A stretch of 64,000 nt of DNA from Hymenobacter sp. H14-R3 (GCF_030063445.1 NZ_JASITD010000021.1:23451-87450), one strand, 5' to 3'; positions 15,965-24,312 are shown, numbered from the stretch's first letter. Notes: generated by a model not told the origin, from the letters alone. Numbers and translations: made by a program.

Positions 15965-17275
15965 ATGAAAATCACCCTCTTCTGGCACCGGCGCGACCTG
16001 CGCTTCCCCGACAATACGGGCCTGGCCGCCGCCTTGGAAAGCGGCCACCCCGTGCTTCCGCTATTCATCTACGACCAGACCATCCTGGAAAAACTCCCGA
16101 AGGATGACGCCCGGCTCACCTTCATCTTCGACCAGGTAGAGCGCCTGGCGCACGAGGCCCAGCAGGCCGGCGGCGGCCTGCTGGCCCGCTACGGCCGCAC
16201 GCCGGAGGTGTTTACTAAGCTCCTGAAAGACTACGACATAGCGGCAGTATATACCAACGAGGACTACGAGCCCTACGCCACCGAGCGCGACGCGGCCATT
16301 GCGCAGCTGCTCGAAAAAGCGGGCGTGGAGTTCAAGGCGTTCAAAGACCAGGTAATTTTTGCCAAGGACGAGGTGCTGACCAAGAACGGCAAGCCCTCCA
16401 AGGTATTCGGCGCGTACTCGAAGGCCTGGCAGGCCAAGGCGACGCCCGCCGATTTTGAGCCGCACCCCTCGGCCCGGCTTTTCAAAAAGGAGAACCTGGC
16501 GCGCCCGCACGCCGGCGATGCCAAGCGCCCCACGCTCAAGGACATGGGCTTTGAGCGGCACGAGCAGCCCACGCCGCCCGCGCACCTACCCGCCCCGGCA
16601 GTGGTAAAAAACTACGATAAGGTGCGCGACTTCCCGGCCGATAACAAGGGCACCACGCACATGTCGGTGCACCTGCGCTTCGGCACCATCAGCATCCGGC
16701 AGCTCATGAAGCAGGCCAACGAGCTGAATAACAAGCTCCTGAATGAGATGATATGGCGCGACTTCTTCATGATGTTGCTCTGGCATTTCCCCAATACCGC
16801 CACCGAAGCCTACGACCCCAAGATGCGGCACCTACCCTATCGTGATGACCCTGAGCAGTATAAAGCCTGGTGCGAGGGCCGTACCGGCTACCCGCTCGTA
16901 GATGCCGGCATGCGCCAGCTCAACCAAACGGGTTACATGCACAACCGCGCCCGCATTGCCACGGCCGGCTTCCTGGTGAAGCAGCTGTTCATGGACTGGA
17001 CGCTCGGCGAGCACTATTTCTCCGAGAAGCTCATCGACTATGACATGAGCAATAACATAGGCAACTGGCAGTGGATGGCCGGCACCGGGGCCGTGGCCGC
17101 GCCCTGGTTTCGGGTCTACAGCCCCGATAGCCAGCAAAAACAGTACGACCCCGAGTACAAGTACGTGAAGCAGTGGGTGCCCGAGTTTGGCACCGATAAG
17201 TACCCCGCTCCCATCGTGGACCACAAATTTGGCCGCGAGCGCGCCATCGACGCCATCCGCCAGGGCCGCAAGTAG
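15965..17275 (+). CDS. Cryptochrome/DNA photolyase
   Basis: A 436-residue FAD-dependent photolyase/cryptochrome. ATG 15965 gives MKITLFWHRRDLRFPDNTGL, the classic N-terminus of the antenna-binding Rossmann domain. The C-terminal helical FAD domain contains GYPLVDAGMRQL, GYMHNRARIATA and DYDMSNNIGNWQW, carrying the FAD-contacting residues and a Trp-rich electron-transfer path. The predicted role is blue-light-driven repair of cyclobutane pyrimidine dimers in the cytoplasm, although a 6-4 or signalling role cannot be excluded from motifs alone. The frame stays open upstream into a REP palindrome, but this start is favoured by homology. The stop codon (17273-17275) lies in the arm of a palindrome. 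Confidence 0.93.
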   Translation: MKITLFWHRRDLRFPDNTGLAAALESGHPVLPLFIYDQTILEKLPKDDARLTFIFDQVERLAHEAQQAGGGLLARYGRTPEVFTKLLKDYDIAAVYTNEDYEPYATERDAAIAQLLEKAGVEFKAFKDQVIFAKDEVLTKNGKPSKVFGAYSKAWQAKATPADFEPHPSARLFKKENLARPHAGDAKRPTLKDMGFERHEQPTPPAHLPAPAVVKNYDKVRDFPADNKGTTHMSVHLRFGTISIRQLMKQANELNNKLLNEMIWRDFFMMLLWHFPNTATEAYDPKMRHLPYRDDPEQYKAWCEGRTGYPLVDAGMRQLNQTGYMHNRARIATAGFLVKQLFMDWTLGEHYFSEKLIDYDMSNNIGNWQWMAGTGAVAAPWFRVYSPDSQQKQYDPEYKYVKQWVPEFGTDKYPAPIVDHKFGRERAIDAIRQGRK

Positions 17276-17376
17276 CGCGAACTTTTCAGTTCGTGCGCGA
17301 GCGCAGCGAGTAGCTGGCGGCCGCTGGCATCAGAACTCGCTGCACCCATATACGAACTGGAAAGTTCGCGCTACTT
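17270..17376. repeat. Palindrome at the photolyase 3' end, AAGTAGCGCGAACTTT family, copy 2
   Basis: Arms 17270-17294 and 17352-17376 (25 nt, one mismatch) separated by 57 nt. The photolyase stop TAG is in the left arm. The outer 15 nt match the element at 13954 exactly. Confidence 0.84.
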
Positions 17377-17397
17377 GCCGAACCGGCCGGGCTACCA

Positions 17398-18054
17398 ATG
17401 GGTTATACCAGCATGGAACCAACCTTGCTGAAGCCCGCCTACCTCGACTACCTGCGCCGCCACGGCCACGCCCCCAAAACCGTTTTTGCCTTTGCCGATG
17501 CGCAGGGTATCACGGAGGGTGAGTTTTACCGCCAATACGCCTCGTTTGCCGCCATCGACCGCGAGGCGTGGGCCGAGTTTGGCCGTGAGGCGCGCGCCCA
17601 GGCCGCCCAGGAGCCCGCCTGGCAGGGCTACGGAGCCCGCGAAAAGCTGCTGGCATTCTACTACACGCTACTCGAAATTCTGAAGAATAACCGCAGCTTT
17701 GCCTTGCTCACGCTGGGCCGCTCGCAGCGCCGCCAGTTTGCCGTGGTGCCCACGGTACTCCGGCAGTTTGAGGCTGAATTTAAGGAGTTTGTGCAGGAGA
17801 TTCTGCATGAGGGCCGTGCCACGGGCGAGGTAGCCAGCCGGCCATTTTTGCAGGATGGCTACGGGCGCATTTTCCTGCGCCAACTGCAATTTTTGCTGCT
17901 CTATTTCGTGCGCGACGAGTCGGCCAACTTCGAGCGCACCGATGCTGCCGTGGAGAAAGCCGTGACGCTAAGCTTCGACTTGGTGGGGCGTAACACGTTT
18001 GATTCGGCCCTCGATTTCGGCCGGTTTCTACTGCAAAAAAGCCACGTAGGTTAA
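17398..18054 (+). CDS. TetR/AcrR family regulator-like protein
   Basis: A 218-residue, mostly helical protein (or 213 from a second ATG at 17413). The N-terminal 55 residues fit the TetR helix-turn-helix: a helix with YLDYLRRHGHAP, then VFAFADAQGITEGEFYRQYAS, where GITEGEFY is the recognition-helix signature. The C-terminal 160 residues form the ligand/dimer domain of the TetR subgroup often found beside ABC1 kinases in Bacteroidota. It likely controls its own operon, including the kinase downstream and perhaps the photolyase upstream. The effector is unknown. The stop TAA (18052-18054) is embedded in a palindrome arm. Confidence 0.75.
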   Translation: MGYTSMEPTLLKPAYLDYLRRHGHAPKTVFAFADAQGITEGEFYRQYASFAAIDREAWAEFGREARAQAAQEPAWQGYGAREKLLAFYYTLLEILKNNRSFALLTLGRSQRRQFAVVPTVLRQFEAEFKEFVQEILHEGRATGEVASRPFLQDGYGRIFLRQLQFLLLYFVRDESANFERTDAAVEKAVTLSFDLVGRNTFDSALDFGRFLLQKSHVG

Positions 18055-18113
18055 GCTTTAGCTTGCCGCCTTTGCGCCTCCCCCTACCTACGGCAAGCTA
18101 AAGCTTACCCTAC
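18046..18113. repeat. Palindrome, TAAGCTTTAGCTTGC family, copy 1
   Basis: Arms 18046-18068 and 18091-18113 (23 nt, one mismatch) with a 22-nt loop, between the TetR and ABC1-kinase genes. Contains the TetR stop codon. Relatives at 55095 and 63241. Confidence 0.85.
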
Positions 18114-18119
18114 ATTCTT

Positions 18120-19430
18120 ATGCCCGACCAACCTCAGGAATCGCTGCCTACTTCTAAGGTGGCGCGCGCGGCCCGCTTTGCCAAAACCGGCTTTAAAGTG
18201 GGCGCCAACTACGTGCAGCACTACGCCAAAAGAGCCGTGGGGGCCGACTCGCCCACCGCCGAGCTGCACCAAGCCAACGCCGCCGAGCTCTACGGCACGC
18301 TCAGCGAGATGAAGGGCTCGGTGCTGAAGGTGGCCCAGATGCTGGCGATGGAAAAAAACCTACTGCCGCCTGCCTACGCCGAGCAGTTTCGGCAGGCGCA
18401 GTACCAAACGCCGCCGCTGTCGGGGCCGCTGGTGGTCAAGGCGTTCCGCGACGCGTTTGGCCACTCACCGAGCGAGATTTTCGATGAGTTTGAGCCCGAG
18501 GCGCGGCAGGCGGCCAGCATCGGGCAGGTGCACTTTGCACGCAAGCTGGGCAAGCCGCTGGCCGTGAAGGTGCAGTACCCCGGCGTGGGCGCCAGCATCC
18601 GGTCCGACATTGCCATGGTGAAGCCGGTGGCCCTGCGCGTGATGGGCCTCAAGGAGGAAACCCTGCGCCCCTACCTCGCCGAAGTGGAAGCCCGCCTCAT
18701 CGAAGAGACTGATTATAAGCTCGAACTGAGCCGCGGCCAAGCTGTGGCGGCCAAATGCGGCCACCTGCCGCACCTGCAATTTCCGAGTTATTACCCCACG
18801 CTATCGGGCGCCCGCATTCTCACTATGGACTGGCTGCCCGGCCAGCATATGAAGGAGTTTCTGGCTGAAAACCCCAGCCAGGAAGTGCGCAACCAGCTCG
18901 GCCAGGCGCTCTGGGATTTCTACCAGTACCAGTTGCGCGAGCTGCGCCAGTTGCACGCCGACCCGCACCCCGGCAACTTCCTGTTTAGCCTCACCGACGG
19001 CGGCACGGTGGGCGTGCTCGATTTTGGCTGCGTAAAAGACGTGCCCGAACTAGAGCAGCGCCAGTTTCTGTCGCTGCTCGACCCGGCCACCCTCACCGAC
19101 CCCACCCGCCTCGAAGCTCTGCTTACCGAAGCCGGCGTGCTACGCCCCGCCGACTCGCCCGCCCTGCGCAGCATGTACCTGCGCACCCTCACCCAGTCGC
19201 TGGAGCTGGTGGGCCGCCCCTTCCGCGAGGCAAGTTTCGACTTCGGCGACCCCGCCTACATGAAAAGCCTCTACGACCTGGGCGACGACCTGATGCAGGA
19301 CCAGGACCTACGCCAGCAGCGTGAGCCCCGCGGCTCGGCCCACTTCGTGTACCTCAACCGCACCTACGTGGGCCTCTATTCGCTGCTCACGGAGCTGGGC
19401 GCGGTAGTGCAGACTACTTATAAGAGTTAG
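18120..19430 (+). CDS. ABC1/AarF/UbiB-type atypical kinase
   Basis: A 436-residue UbiB/ABC1 family protein. The diagnostic N-terminal KxGQ-like motif appears as KVAQ at 70-73. The Ala-rich nucleotide loop is AASIGQVHFA (131-140), the ATP lysine lies in LAVKVQYPGVG (147-157), the catalytic loop is HADPHPGNFLF and the metal motif is DFGCVKD. Family members act as ATPases/kinases that support isoprenoid-quinone synthesis or lipid homeostasis at the membrane. Here there is no ubi gene nearby. The neighbours are a TetR regulator and a photolyase, so a role in light or oxidative-stress response is likely (inference). ATG 18120 is 6 nt after a palindrome. Confidence 0.9.
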   Translation: MPDQPQESLPTSKVARAARFAKTGFKVGANYVQHYAKRAVGADSPTAELHQANAAELYGTLSEMKGSVLKVAQMLAMEKNLLPPAYAEQFRQAQYQTPPLSGPLVVKAFRDAFGHSPSEIFDEFEPEARQAASIGQVHFARKLGKPLAVKVQYPGVGASIRSDIAMVKPVALRVMGLKEETLRPYLAEVEARLIEETDYKLELSRGQAVAAKCGHLPHLQFPSYYPTLSGARILTMDWLPGQHMKEFLAENPSQEVRNQLGQALWDFYQYQLRELRQLHADPHPGNFLFSLTDGGTVGVLDFGCVKDVPELEQRQFLSLLDPATLTDPTRLEALLTEAGVLRPADSPALRSMYLRTLTQSLELVGRPFREASFDFGDPAYMKSLYDLGDDLMQDQDLRQQREPRGSAHFVYLNRTYVGLYSLLTELGAVVQTTYKS

Positions 19431-19443
19431 CGCTTTTTAGCTT

Positions 19444-19500
19444 ATCTATTATTTGACTACAAAGTGCTATTTACCAGCACTTTGTAGTCAAATAATAGAT
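19444..19500. terminator. Strong bidirectional hairpin between convergent genes
   Basis: Perfect 25-nt arms (19444-19468, 19476-19500) with a 7-nt loop, located after the ABC1 kinase and before the convergent M1 peptidase stop at 19572. AT-rich stem flanks resemble a two-way terminator. A second small hairpin (GCCGGCAAAAAGCCGGC) follows near 19535-19551. Confidence 0.75.
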
Positions 19501-19571
19501 AGAGATTGGGTCAGATAGCGTCGTCCGGCGGACAGCCGGCAAAAAGCCGGCAGCCCGCCCAATGCCAGCCC

Positions 19572-22055
19572 CTACGGCGCGGCCTCAATCTCCCGGATGG
19601 CGGCTTCCACCAGCGTGCTGGCCAGCGCGGCATTGGGGCGGGCGGCTTGCTGCTGCTGCAAGCTGCGTAGCGACCTGATAACGCCCTTATCCACGCCGTA
19701 GGACTTGTATTTCACGCCCAGGTCTTTGAGGCGGTCGATGCCCTGGGGCAGCGCCGCCGGGTCGTCGAGGTGGCAGAGCAGCGCCGTCAGGCCGGGCCCA
19801 ATGTCGAAGCGGCCCTGCGGGCCGGCGGCGTCGAACTTGCGCAGTACCAAGGGCCACTGCGCGGGGCCACCCGCCTGGCCGTACACAGTAGTGAGGGCCC
19901 CGGTCAGCGCGCCCTTGTTATCGGCCTCGAAGGCGATGGCCCGCGCCAGGGCCCGCGCCGGTTGCAAGGGCAGCAATCCCAGCAGCGCCGCTGCCTGCAC
20001 CTTGTATGACGGGCTAGCGAGGGCCCGCTCAAATAAGGTGGCGTAAGCTGAATTTTTCAGCGTGCCCAGCGCCTTGAGGGCGGCGGCCCGCACCTTAACT
20101 ATCTCATCACCAGCGGCCAGCTTGGCCAATACGGGGGCGGCGGCCTTGCGGGTGGCGGCGTCTTTCAGGTCGAGCAGCCCGATGGCCAGTTCGCGCAGCG
20201 CGGGCGACTTATCGCGCAGGCCGGCCAGCAGTAGCTTCCGCGCCAGTGGGTCGGGAGCCAGCGGCCCGGCGGCGGCCAGGGCCTCGCGCCGGTCGGCGTA
20301 GCGCGGGGCGTGGGCGTATTGGTAGGCAAAGGCGGTCAGCGGCTTGCGGTCCTGCTTTTGCCAAACCAGCACCTTATCAACATCCACGTTCACCAAATCA
20401 GGTTGGGTAGCCGACGGAAAGTACAGGGTATCAACGGCGTGGCTCAGCAGGGCGGGGTAGTTTTGCACGCGGCCCTGGGCGTACACCGCCACCGTGAGCG
20501 GCACCCGAAACGGTGCGCCGGCCTGAGTCTGGCGGACCACCACGGCCTGCCGATGCCGAGCCGCATCCCACTGATACTCAATGGTTACGATGGGGTGGCC
20601 CGCGCCGTAGTACCACTGGTTGAAGAACCAGTTTAAGTCCTGGCCTGAAGCGGCTTCCAGCGCCAGCCGCAGCTGCTGCGCCTCGCCGGTGCCGAACGCA
20701 TTTTGCGTCAAGTAGCCTTGCAGGCCCCGAAAAAACACGTCTTCGCCGAGGTAGGCGCGCAGCATGTTCAGAATGCTGCCGCCCTTTGCGTAGGTCACGT
20801 TGTCAAACAGGTCCTCCTTGTCGGCGTAGGTGAAGCGCACCAGCGGCTTGGCGTAGTTGGTCGGGTCGCGCAGGTAGGTGCGCAGGCTGAGGTCGGCGTG
20901 CGCGGCCCCCGCGTCGGGGCCGTGCGCGTGCTCGGCCCACAAAATCTCGCTGAAGTTGGCCAGCGACTCGTTCACGGTCAGGTTGCTCCAGCTTTCGCAG
21001 GTCACGTAGTCGCCAAACCAGTGGTGAAACAGCTCGTGGGCAATTTCGCGCTCCACGCCCGCGTACTCCCAGTCGAGCAGCTCGCGGGCGGTGCCCTGCG
21101 CCTGCTCGCCAAACAGCGAAGCCGTTACGTTTTCCATGGCCCCGCTCGTGTAGTCGCGGCACACAATCTGGCTGTATTTATTCCAGGGAAATGCCACGCC
21201 CAGCCGCTGCGAAAAAAACTCCAGCATCTGGGGCGTTTTGCCAAAAATGGCCGCCGCCTGGTTGGCGTACTGCGGCTCTAGGTAGTAATTCACTTCCTTG
21301 CCGCGCCAGGTGTCGCGGTGCACCTTAAAGCTGCCCACCGCCAGCATTACTAGGTAGGGCGCGTGCGGCTCGCTCATCGTCCAGGTATCGGTGCGCAGGC
21401 CGGGGCCGGCGGGCACCTGGCTCGTCAGCTGGCCATTGCTCAGCGTCAGGTACTTGCTGGGCACCGTGAGGCTGATTTCGGACGTGGTTTTCTGGTTGGG
21501 CTTGTCGATGGTCGGAAACCAGGCCGAGTTGGACTCCGTTTCGCCCTGGGTCCAGATTTGGACGGGCTTGCCGCTTACCGCACTGTCGGGGTTGATAAAA
21601 AACAGCCCCTTGGCCTCCTCAATGGCGGCGCTACCCTTGGCGTGCAGCTCATCGGGCTTAGCCGTGTAGGCCAGGTAGATGGTGTAAGCCTCCCCAGGGG
21701 CCAGCGCCCGGCCTAGGGCAATGCGCAGCTGCTGCTGCCGGTAGACATAGGTAAGCGGCCGGCGCGCCGTGCCCTGCACCAGGCTTAGCTCGCTTATATC
21801 CATGCCCTTAGCATCCAGCACGAGTGAGTCGGTGGCGTAGCCCTGGGGCTTGAGGGTCAGCCAGGCCTTACCATAAGCATACCGCTTGGCGTAATCAAAG
21901 CGCAGGTCTAGCTTGGTATGGATGAGTAGGTTGGCCTGGCTCGCAGCGGCGCGGTAGGCCGAAGGCGAGCCCGGCTGCGCGCGGCCAGCGGTGGGCGCAG
22001 CCACCAGCAGCGTAGCTAAAAAGCAGGAATGGGGTAAAAATCGCACAGACAGCAT
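19572..22055 (-). CDS. M1 aminopeptidase with C-terminal helical repeats
   Basis: An 827-residue secreted zinc aminopeptidase. ATG 22055 opens MLSVRFLPHSCFLATLLVAA, a signal peptide cleaved near GRAQ. The catalytic domain has SGAMENVTAS (the GxMEN exopeptidase motif) and HELFH at 340-344. The NESLANF motif supplies the third zinc ligand 18 residues after the second histidine. After the catalytic part, about 170 residues form alanine/leucine-rich helical repeats (AALKALGTLKNSAYATL, AAALLGLLPLQP) similar to HEAT repeats. It probably trims peptides in the periplasm. An in-frame extension upstream (to 22187) has no signal-like or conserved features and is not adopted. It is convergent with the ABC1-kinase gene. 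Confidence 0.92.
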   Translation of the reverse strand: MLSVRFLPHSCFLATLLVAAPTAGRAQPGSPSAYRAAASQANLLIHTKLDLRFDYAKRYAYGKAWLTLKPQGYATDSLVLDAKGMDISELSLVQGTARRPLTYVYRQQQLRIALGRALAPGEAYTIYLAYTAKPDELHAKGSAAIEEAKGLFFINPDSAVSGKPVQIWTQGETESNSAWFPTIDKPNQKTTSEISLTVPSKYLTLSNGQLTSQVPAGPGLRTDTWTMSEPHAPYLVMLAVGSFKVHRDTWRGKEVNYYLEPQYANQAAAIFGKTPQMLEFFSQRLGVAFPWNKYSQIVCRDYTSGAMENVTASLFGEQAQGTARELLDWEYAGVEREIAHELFHHWFGDYVTCESWSNLTVNESLANFSEILWAEHAHGPDAGAAHADLSLRTYLRDPTNYAKPLVRFTYADKEDLFDNVTYAKGGSILNMLRAYLGEDVFFRGLQGYLTQNAFGTGEAQQLRLALEAASGQDLNWFFNQWYYGAGHPIVTIEYQWDAARHRQAVVVRQTQAGAPFRVPLTVAVYAQGRVQNYPALLSHAVDTLYFPSATQPDLVNVDVDKVLVWQKQDRKPLTAFAYQYAHAPRYADRREALAAAGPLAPDPLARKLLLAGLRDKSPALRELAIGLLDLKDAATRKAAAPVLAKLAAGDEIVKVRAAALKALGTLKNSAYATLFERALASPSYKVQAAALLGLLPLQPARALARAIAFEADNKGALTGALTTVYGQAGGPAQWPLVLRKFDAAGPQGRFDIGPGLTALLCHLDDPAALPQGIDRLKDLGVKYKSYGVDKGVIRSLRSLQQQQAARPNAALASTLVEAAIREIEAAP

Positions 22056-22207
22056 GTTAAGATTGGGGCCAAACGGGCCTGGCCAGGTTACTTCCTGAAT
22101 GGCCGACACGTTACAAAACTCGCTACGCGCGCGACTAATCGGCCCGCGCGGCAACATTCTGTTGGTTTTCAGCTTATGACCATTCACCTGCTTAGTTGCA
22201 ACTTTCC

Positions 22208-23074
22208 ATGAAAAAACTACTTCTTCTGCTAGCAGCCGCCCTCACCTTCGGGTCGGCGGCGGCCCAAACCAAAACGGCTACCTCGCTGGCTTGCTGCGTG
22301 CGCCCGGCCCAGGCCAGCGCCACCGAGGTATTTGCCATGCTCGCCACCGAAAAAGACTTTTCGGGCGGCCACGATGCGCCGCTGCCCTACACCTACGCGG
22401 GTGATGGCCAGATGATTGAGTTCAAAACCAGTGATGGCCAGGCCGGTCACGCCTTCGAAATCAAGAGCGCCAAGCCCAGCAACAAGTACCTGTTCGTCAT
22501 CCACGAGTGGTGGGGCCTGAACGACTACATCAAGAAGGAAGCCGCCATGTATACCCAGGAAATGCCCGGCGTAAACATCTTAGCCCTTGACCTTTACGAT
22601 GGCCAGGTAGCCACCACCCCCGAGGAAGCCGGCAAGCTGATGCAGGGCGTGAAAACCGAGCGCGCCACCGCCATCATCAAAGGCGCGCAGCAATACGCGG
22701 GCGCCAAGGCGCAGTTTGCCAGCATCGGCTGGTGCTTCGGCGGCGGCTGGAGCCTGCAAAGCGCGCTGCTCGGCGGCAAGCAAACCGTGGGCTGCGTCAT
22801 GTACTACGGCATGCCCGAGAAGGACGTGGCCAAGCTTAAAGGCTTGAACTCCGACGTGTTAGGCCTGTTCGCTGAGCAGGATAAGTGGATTAACCCCGAG
22901 GTGGTAAAGCAGTTTGAGAAGGACATGGCCGCCGCCGGCAAAAAGGTAACGGTGAAGGAATACCCCGCCGACCACGCCTTTGCCAATCCCTCTAACCCCA
23001 AGTATAACAAAGAGTTAGCCGACGACGCGCACCAGAAGGCACTAGCCTACCTCAAGGCCCGCCTGAAATCGTAG
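22208..23074 (+). CDS. Secreted dienelactone hydrolase family protein
   Basis: A 288-residue alpha/beta hydrolase. ATG 22208 gives a signal peptide MKKLLLLLAAALTFGSAAAQ, so it is exported, unlike classical cytoplasmic dienelactone hydrolases. The nucleophile elbow is GWCFGGGWS with Cys176, the family's cysteine nucleophile. The acid is in LFAEQDKWI and the histidine in YPADHAFANP, completing a Cys-Asp-His triad. HEWWGLNDYIKKEA near the N-terminus is the oxyanion/cap motif of the family. The natural substrate is unknown; ester or lactone hydrolysis in the periplasm is the safe call. The gene ends before a bidirectional terminator shared with the hydroxylase-like gene. Confidence 0.9.
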   Translation: MKKLLLLLAAALTFGSAAAQTKTATSLACCVRPAQASATEVFAMLATEKDFSGGHDAPLPYTYAGDGQMIEFKTSDGQAGHAFEIKSAKPSNKYLFVIHEWWGLNDYIKKEAAMYTQEMPGVNILALDLYDGQVATTPEEAGKLMQGVKTERATAIIKGAQQYAGAKAQFASIGWCFGGGWSLQSALLGGKQTVGCVMYYGMPEKDVAKLKGLNSDVLGLFAEQDKWINPEVVKQFEKDMAAAGKKVTVKEYPADHAFANPSNPKYNKELADDAHQKALAYLKARLKS

Positions 23075-23117
23075 CTACCCGTTGCAGTAATGCGGGTTTT
23101 CAGTCGATATGAATGCC

Positions 23118-23146
23118 CCGGTCGGCCGGCTTCGCCGGCGGACCGG
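23118..23146. repeat. GC-rich hairpin, GCCCCGGTCGGCC family
   Basis: A 13-nt stem with one mismatch around a TTC loop. Its lead-in TGCCCCGGTCGGCC is shared with the 178-bp inverted repeat at 37323, suggesting a short relative of that element. Confidence 0.55.
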
Positions 23147-23185
23147 AATAGGTATACGAACTCGAAAGCCGCTTCAATAGCCTTT

Positions 23186-23229
23186 AACGCAAAAGCGCCC
23201 ACTTCCTGCGAAGTGGGCGCTTTTGCGTT
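23186..23229. terminator. Bidirectional intrinsic terminator
   Basis: Perfect 19-nt arms (23186-23204, 23211-23229) with a 6-nt CCTGCG loop. The GC-rich inner stem is flanked by A-rich and T-rich outer parts, giving a usable T-tract on both strands. It separates the convergent dienelactone hydrolase and hydroxylase-like genes. Confidence 0.88.
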
Positions 23230-23242
23230 CGGTGCCAGCTAA

Positions 23243-24106
23243 TTAGCTAGACCGCCGCAGCCCCGGAATACGGGCCGCAAACGCGTGGCTCCGGCTGTTG
23301 TACTCAGCGGGCACGGTGGCAAAAGGCAGCGGCCGCGCCCCCACGGCCTGCCGCTGCAGCTTCACCAGCTCGTGGCGCAACTGCTGAATAGCGGCCCCCA
23401 AATCGGCCCAGTCGGCGGCCACAAAATACGTTTCCGGTTCCACGGCCGTGAGGCTGGCCTCGGCGAGCAATGGTTGGCTAAGCTGCTGTATAGCAGTGGC
23501 CAATGGCAAGTGAGTGCTGGCTTCGGAGGCCGCCGCCCCGTGCAGGTGCCGGGCCGAAGTAAGCAGCGCCACCCCATAGAAGTGTGGCCGGCCCTCGGCC
23601 GCAGGCGCCAGTAGCCCCCGCTCAAGCGTGGCCCGCGAGAAGCGCCGCAGCAGCGCTACCGCCGCGGGCGTAGTGGCCAACTGCCAAGCGCAGCCTAAGG
23701 CCTGCAAGGCCTCGGCGTAGCCCGGCTCCAGCAGCAGCGGTACCCGGCCAAAGAGGTCGGCAAACAAGTCGGGGCCGCCGGGTGGCTGGTCAAACTCGCT
23801 GAAGCTGCGCAGCCGCGACACTACCGGCAGCTCGCGCCGGGCCAGGGCCGCGTAATAAGCCGCCTCACTCACGGGTGCGCCGGTGAGCAACAGCGTCCAG
23901 CCGGTGCGCTGTTGCATCAGCCTGCTGATTTGCTGAAGGTTGGGAAGCGCATCGCGGCGCAGGCCCAATTCCGCTATTGCCCGGCTAAAAGCTGGGCTGG
24001 CCCAGCGGTGCAGCAGCGCCTGCTGGCGGTCAAACAACATCTTCCAGACCATGCCGGAGGCGGGGGCGGCGGGGTGGTGCGGGCGGGCGAGCAAGTGTAG
24101 TGACAT
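23243..24106 (-). CDS. Aromatic amino acid hydroxylase-like protein, iron site degenerate
   Basis: A 287-residue protein with the layout of bacterial phenylalanine 4-monooxygenase. It has an N-terminal WKMLFDRQQALLHRWASPAF helix, then LPNLQQISRLMQQRTGW (55-70), and the catalytic-core stretch GGPDLFADLFGRVPLLLEP (110-128). In true enzymes this last motif reads PDxxHxxxGHxP, with both histidines binding iron. Here they are Ala116 and Arg121. The third ligand appears kept as Glu162 in TLERGL, aligned to TVEFGL. YGVALLTS (177-184) matches the YGAGLLSS strand. Iron binding, and hence hydroxylation, is therefore unlikely; a regulatory or ligand-binding pseudoenzyme is the best reading. It is preceded by a promoter, leader ORF and terminator. 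ATG 24106 is favoured over a longer frame that would cross the terminator. Confidence 0.7.
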   Translation of the reverse strand: MSLHLLARPHHPAAPASGMVWKMLFDRQQALLHRWASPAFSRAIAELGLRRDALPNLQQISRLMQQRTGWTLLLTGAPVSEAAYYAALARRELPVVSRLRSFSEFDQPPGGPDLFADLFGRVPLLLEPGYAEALQALGCAWQLATTPAAVALLRRFSRATLERGLLAPAAEGRPHFYGVALLTSARHLHGAAASEASTHLPLATAIQQLSQPLLAEASLTAVEPETYFVAADWADLGAAIQQLRHELVKLQRQAVGARPLPFATVPAEYNSRSHAFAARIPGLRRSS

Positions 24107-24130
24107 AGCGGTAACGGGAAGAAAACACTC

Positions 24131-24168
24131 AAAAAAAAAGCCCGATTCCAGGGGGCTGAAATCGGGCT
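24131..24168 (-). terminator. Intrinsic terminator in the leader of the hydroxylase-like gene
   Basis: On the minus strand AGCCCGATT (24160-24168) pairs perfectly with AATCGGGCT (24139-24147) around a 12-nt loop and is followed by nine T residues. It lies between the 33-codon leader ORF and the ATG at 24106, as expected of an attenuator. The leader-ORF segment GGAATCG (24241-24247) could pair with CGATTTC of the 5' arm and so form an antiterminator. Confidence 0.85.
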
Positions 24169-24203
24169 GTAAAGCTGTTGCTGAACCGGAGGGGAGTAGC
24201 ATA

Positions 24204-24305
24204 TTACTTGCTAAGTACCCGTGGCAGCTGGCCATGACGCGCGATTCCGAAACCCGGTTTGGGTCGGTGATTCAGCATCATAATGACTAGCGTCTGGTGG
24301 TTCAT
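24204..24305 (-). CDS. Putative 33-residue leader peptide
   Basis: A short frame from ATG 24305 to a stop at 24204 encoding 33 residues that begin MNHQTLVIMMLNHRPKPGFG. The ATG is predicted to lie within a few nt of the transcription start of the adjoining promoter, so it would be translated from a very short leader. The intrinsic terminator begins 35 nt after its stop. There is no run of Phe, Tyr or Trp codons: one Phe, three His, three Met and a Pro/Gly/Arg-rich middle. The sensed signal is therefore not obvious, and a ribosome-arrest peptide or a small functional protein are alternatives. Position and layout, rather than codon content, support a regulatory role. Confidence 0.55.
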   Translation of the reverse strand: MNHQTLVIMMLNHRPKPGFGIARHGQLPRVLSK

Positions 24306-24312
24306 ACGGTGG

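Noticed and set aside
8449..18113. CRISPR array
   Set aside because: Repeats are scattered, palindromic with variable loops and separated by genes; no regular spacers and no cas genes.
22056..22187. Longer N-terminus for the HEAT-repeat M1 peptidase
   Set aside because: It would bury the signal peptide behind 44 unconserved residues.
24131..24235. The hydroxylase-like protein starting upstream and reading through the terminator
   Set aside because: The hairpin with T-tract lies in that stretch, and the added residues have no similarity to the family; the ATG at 24106 is more economical.
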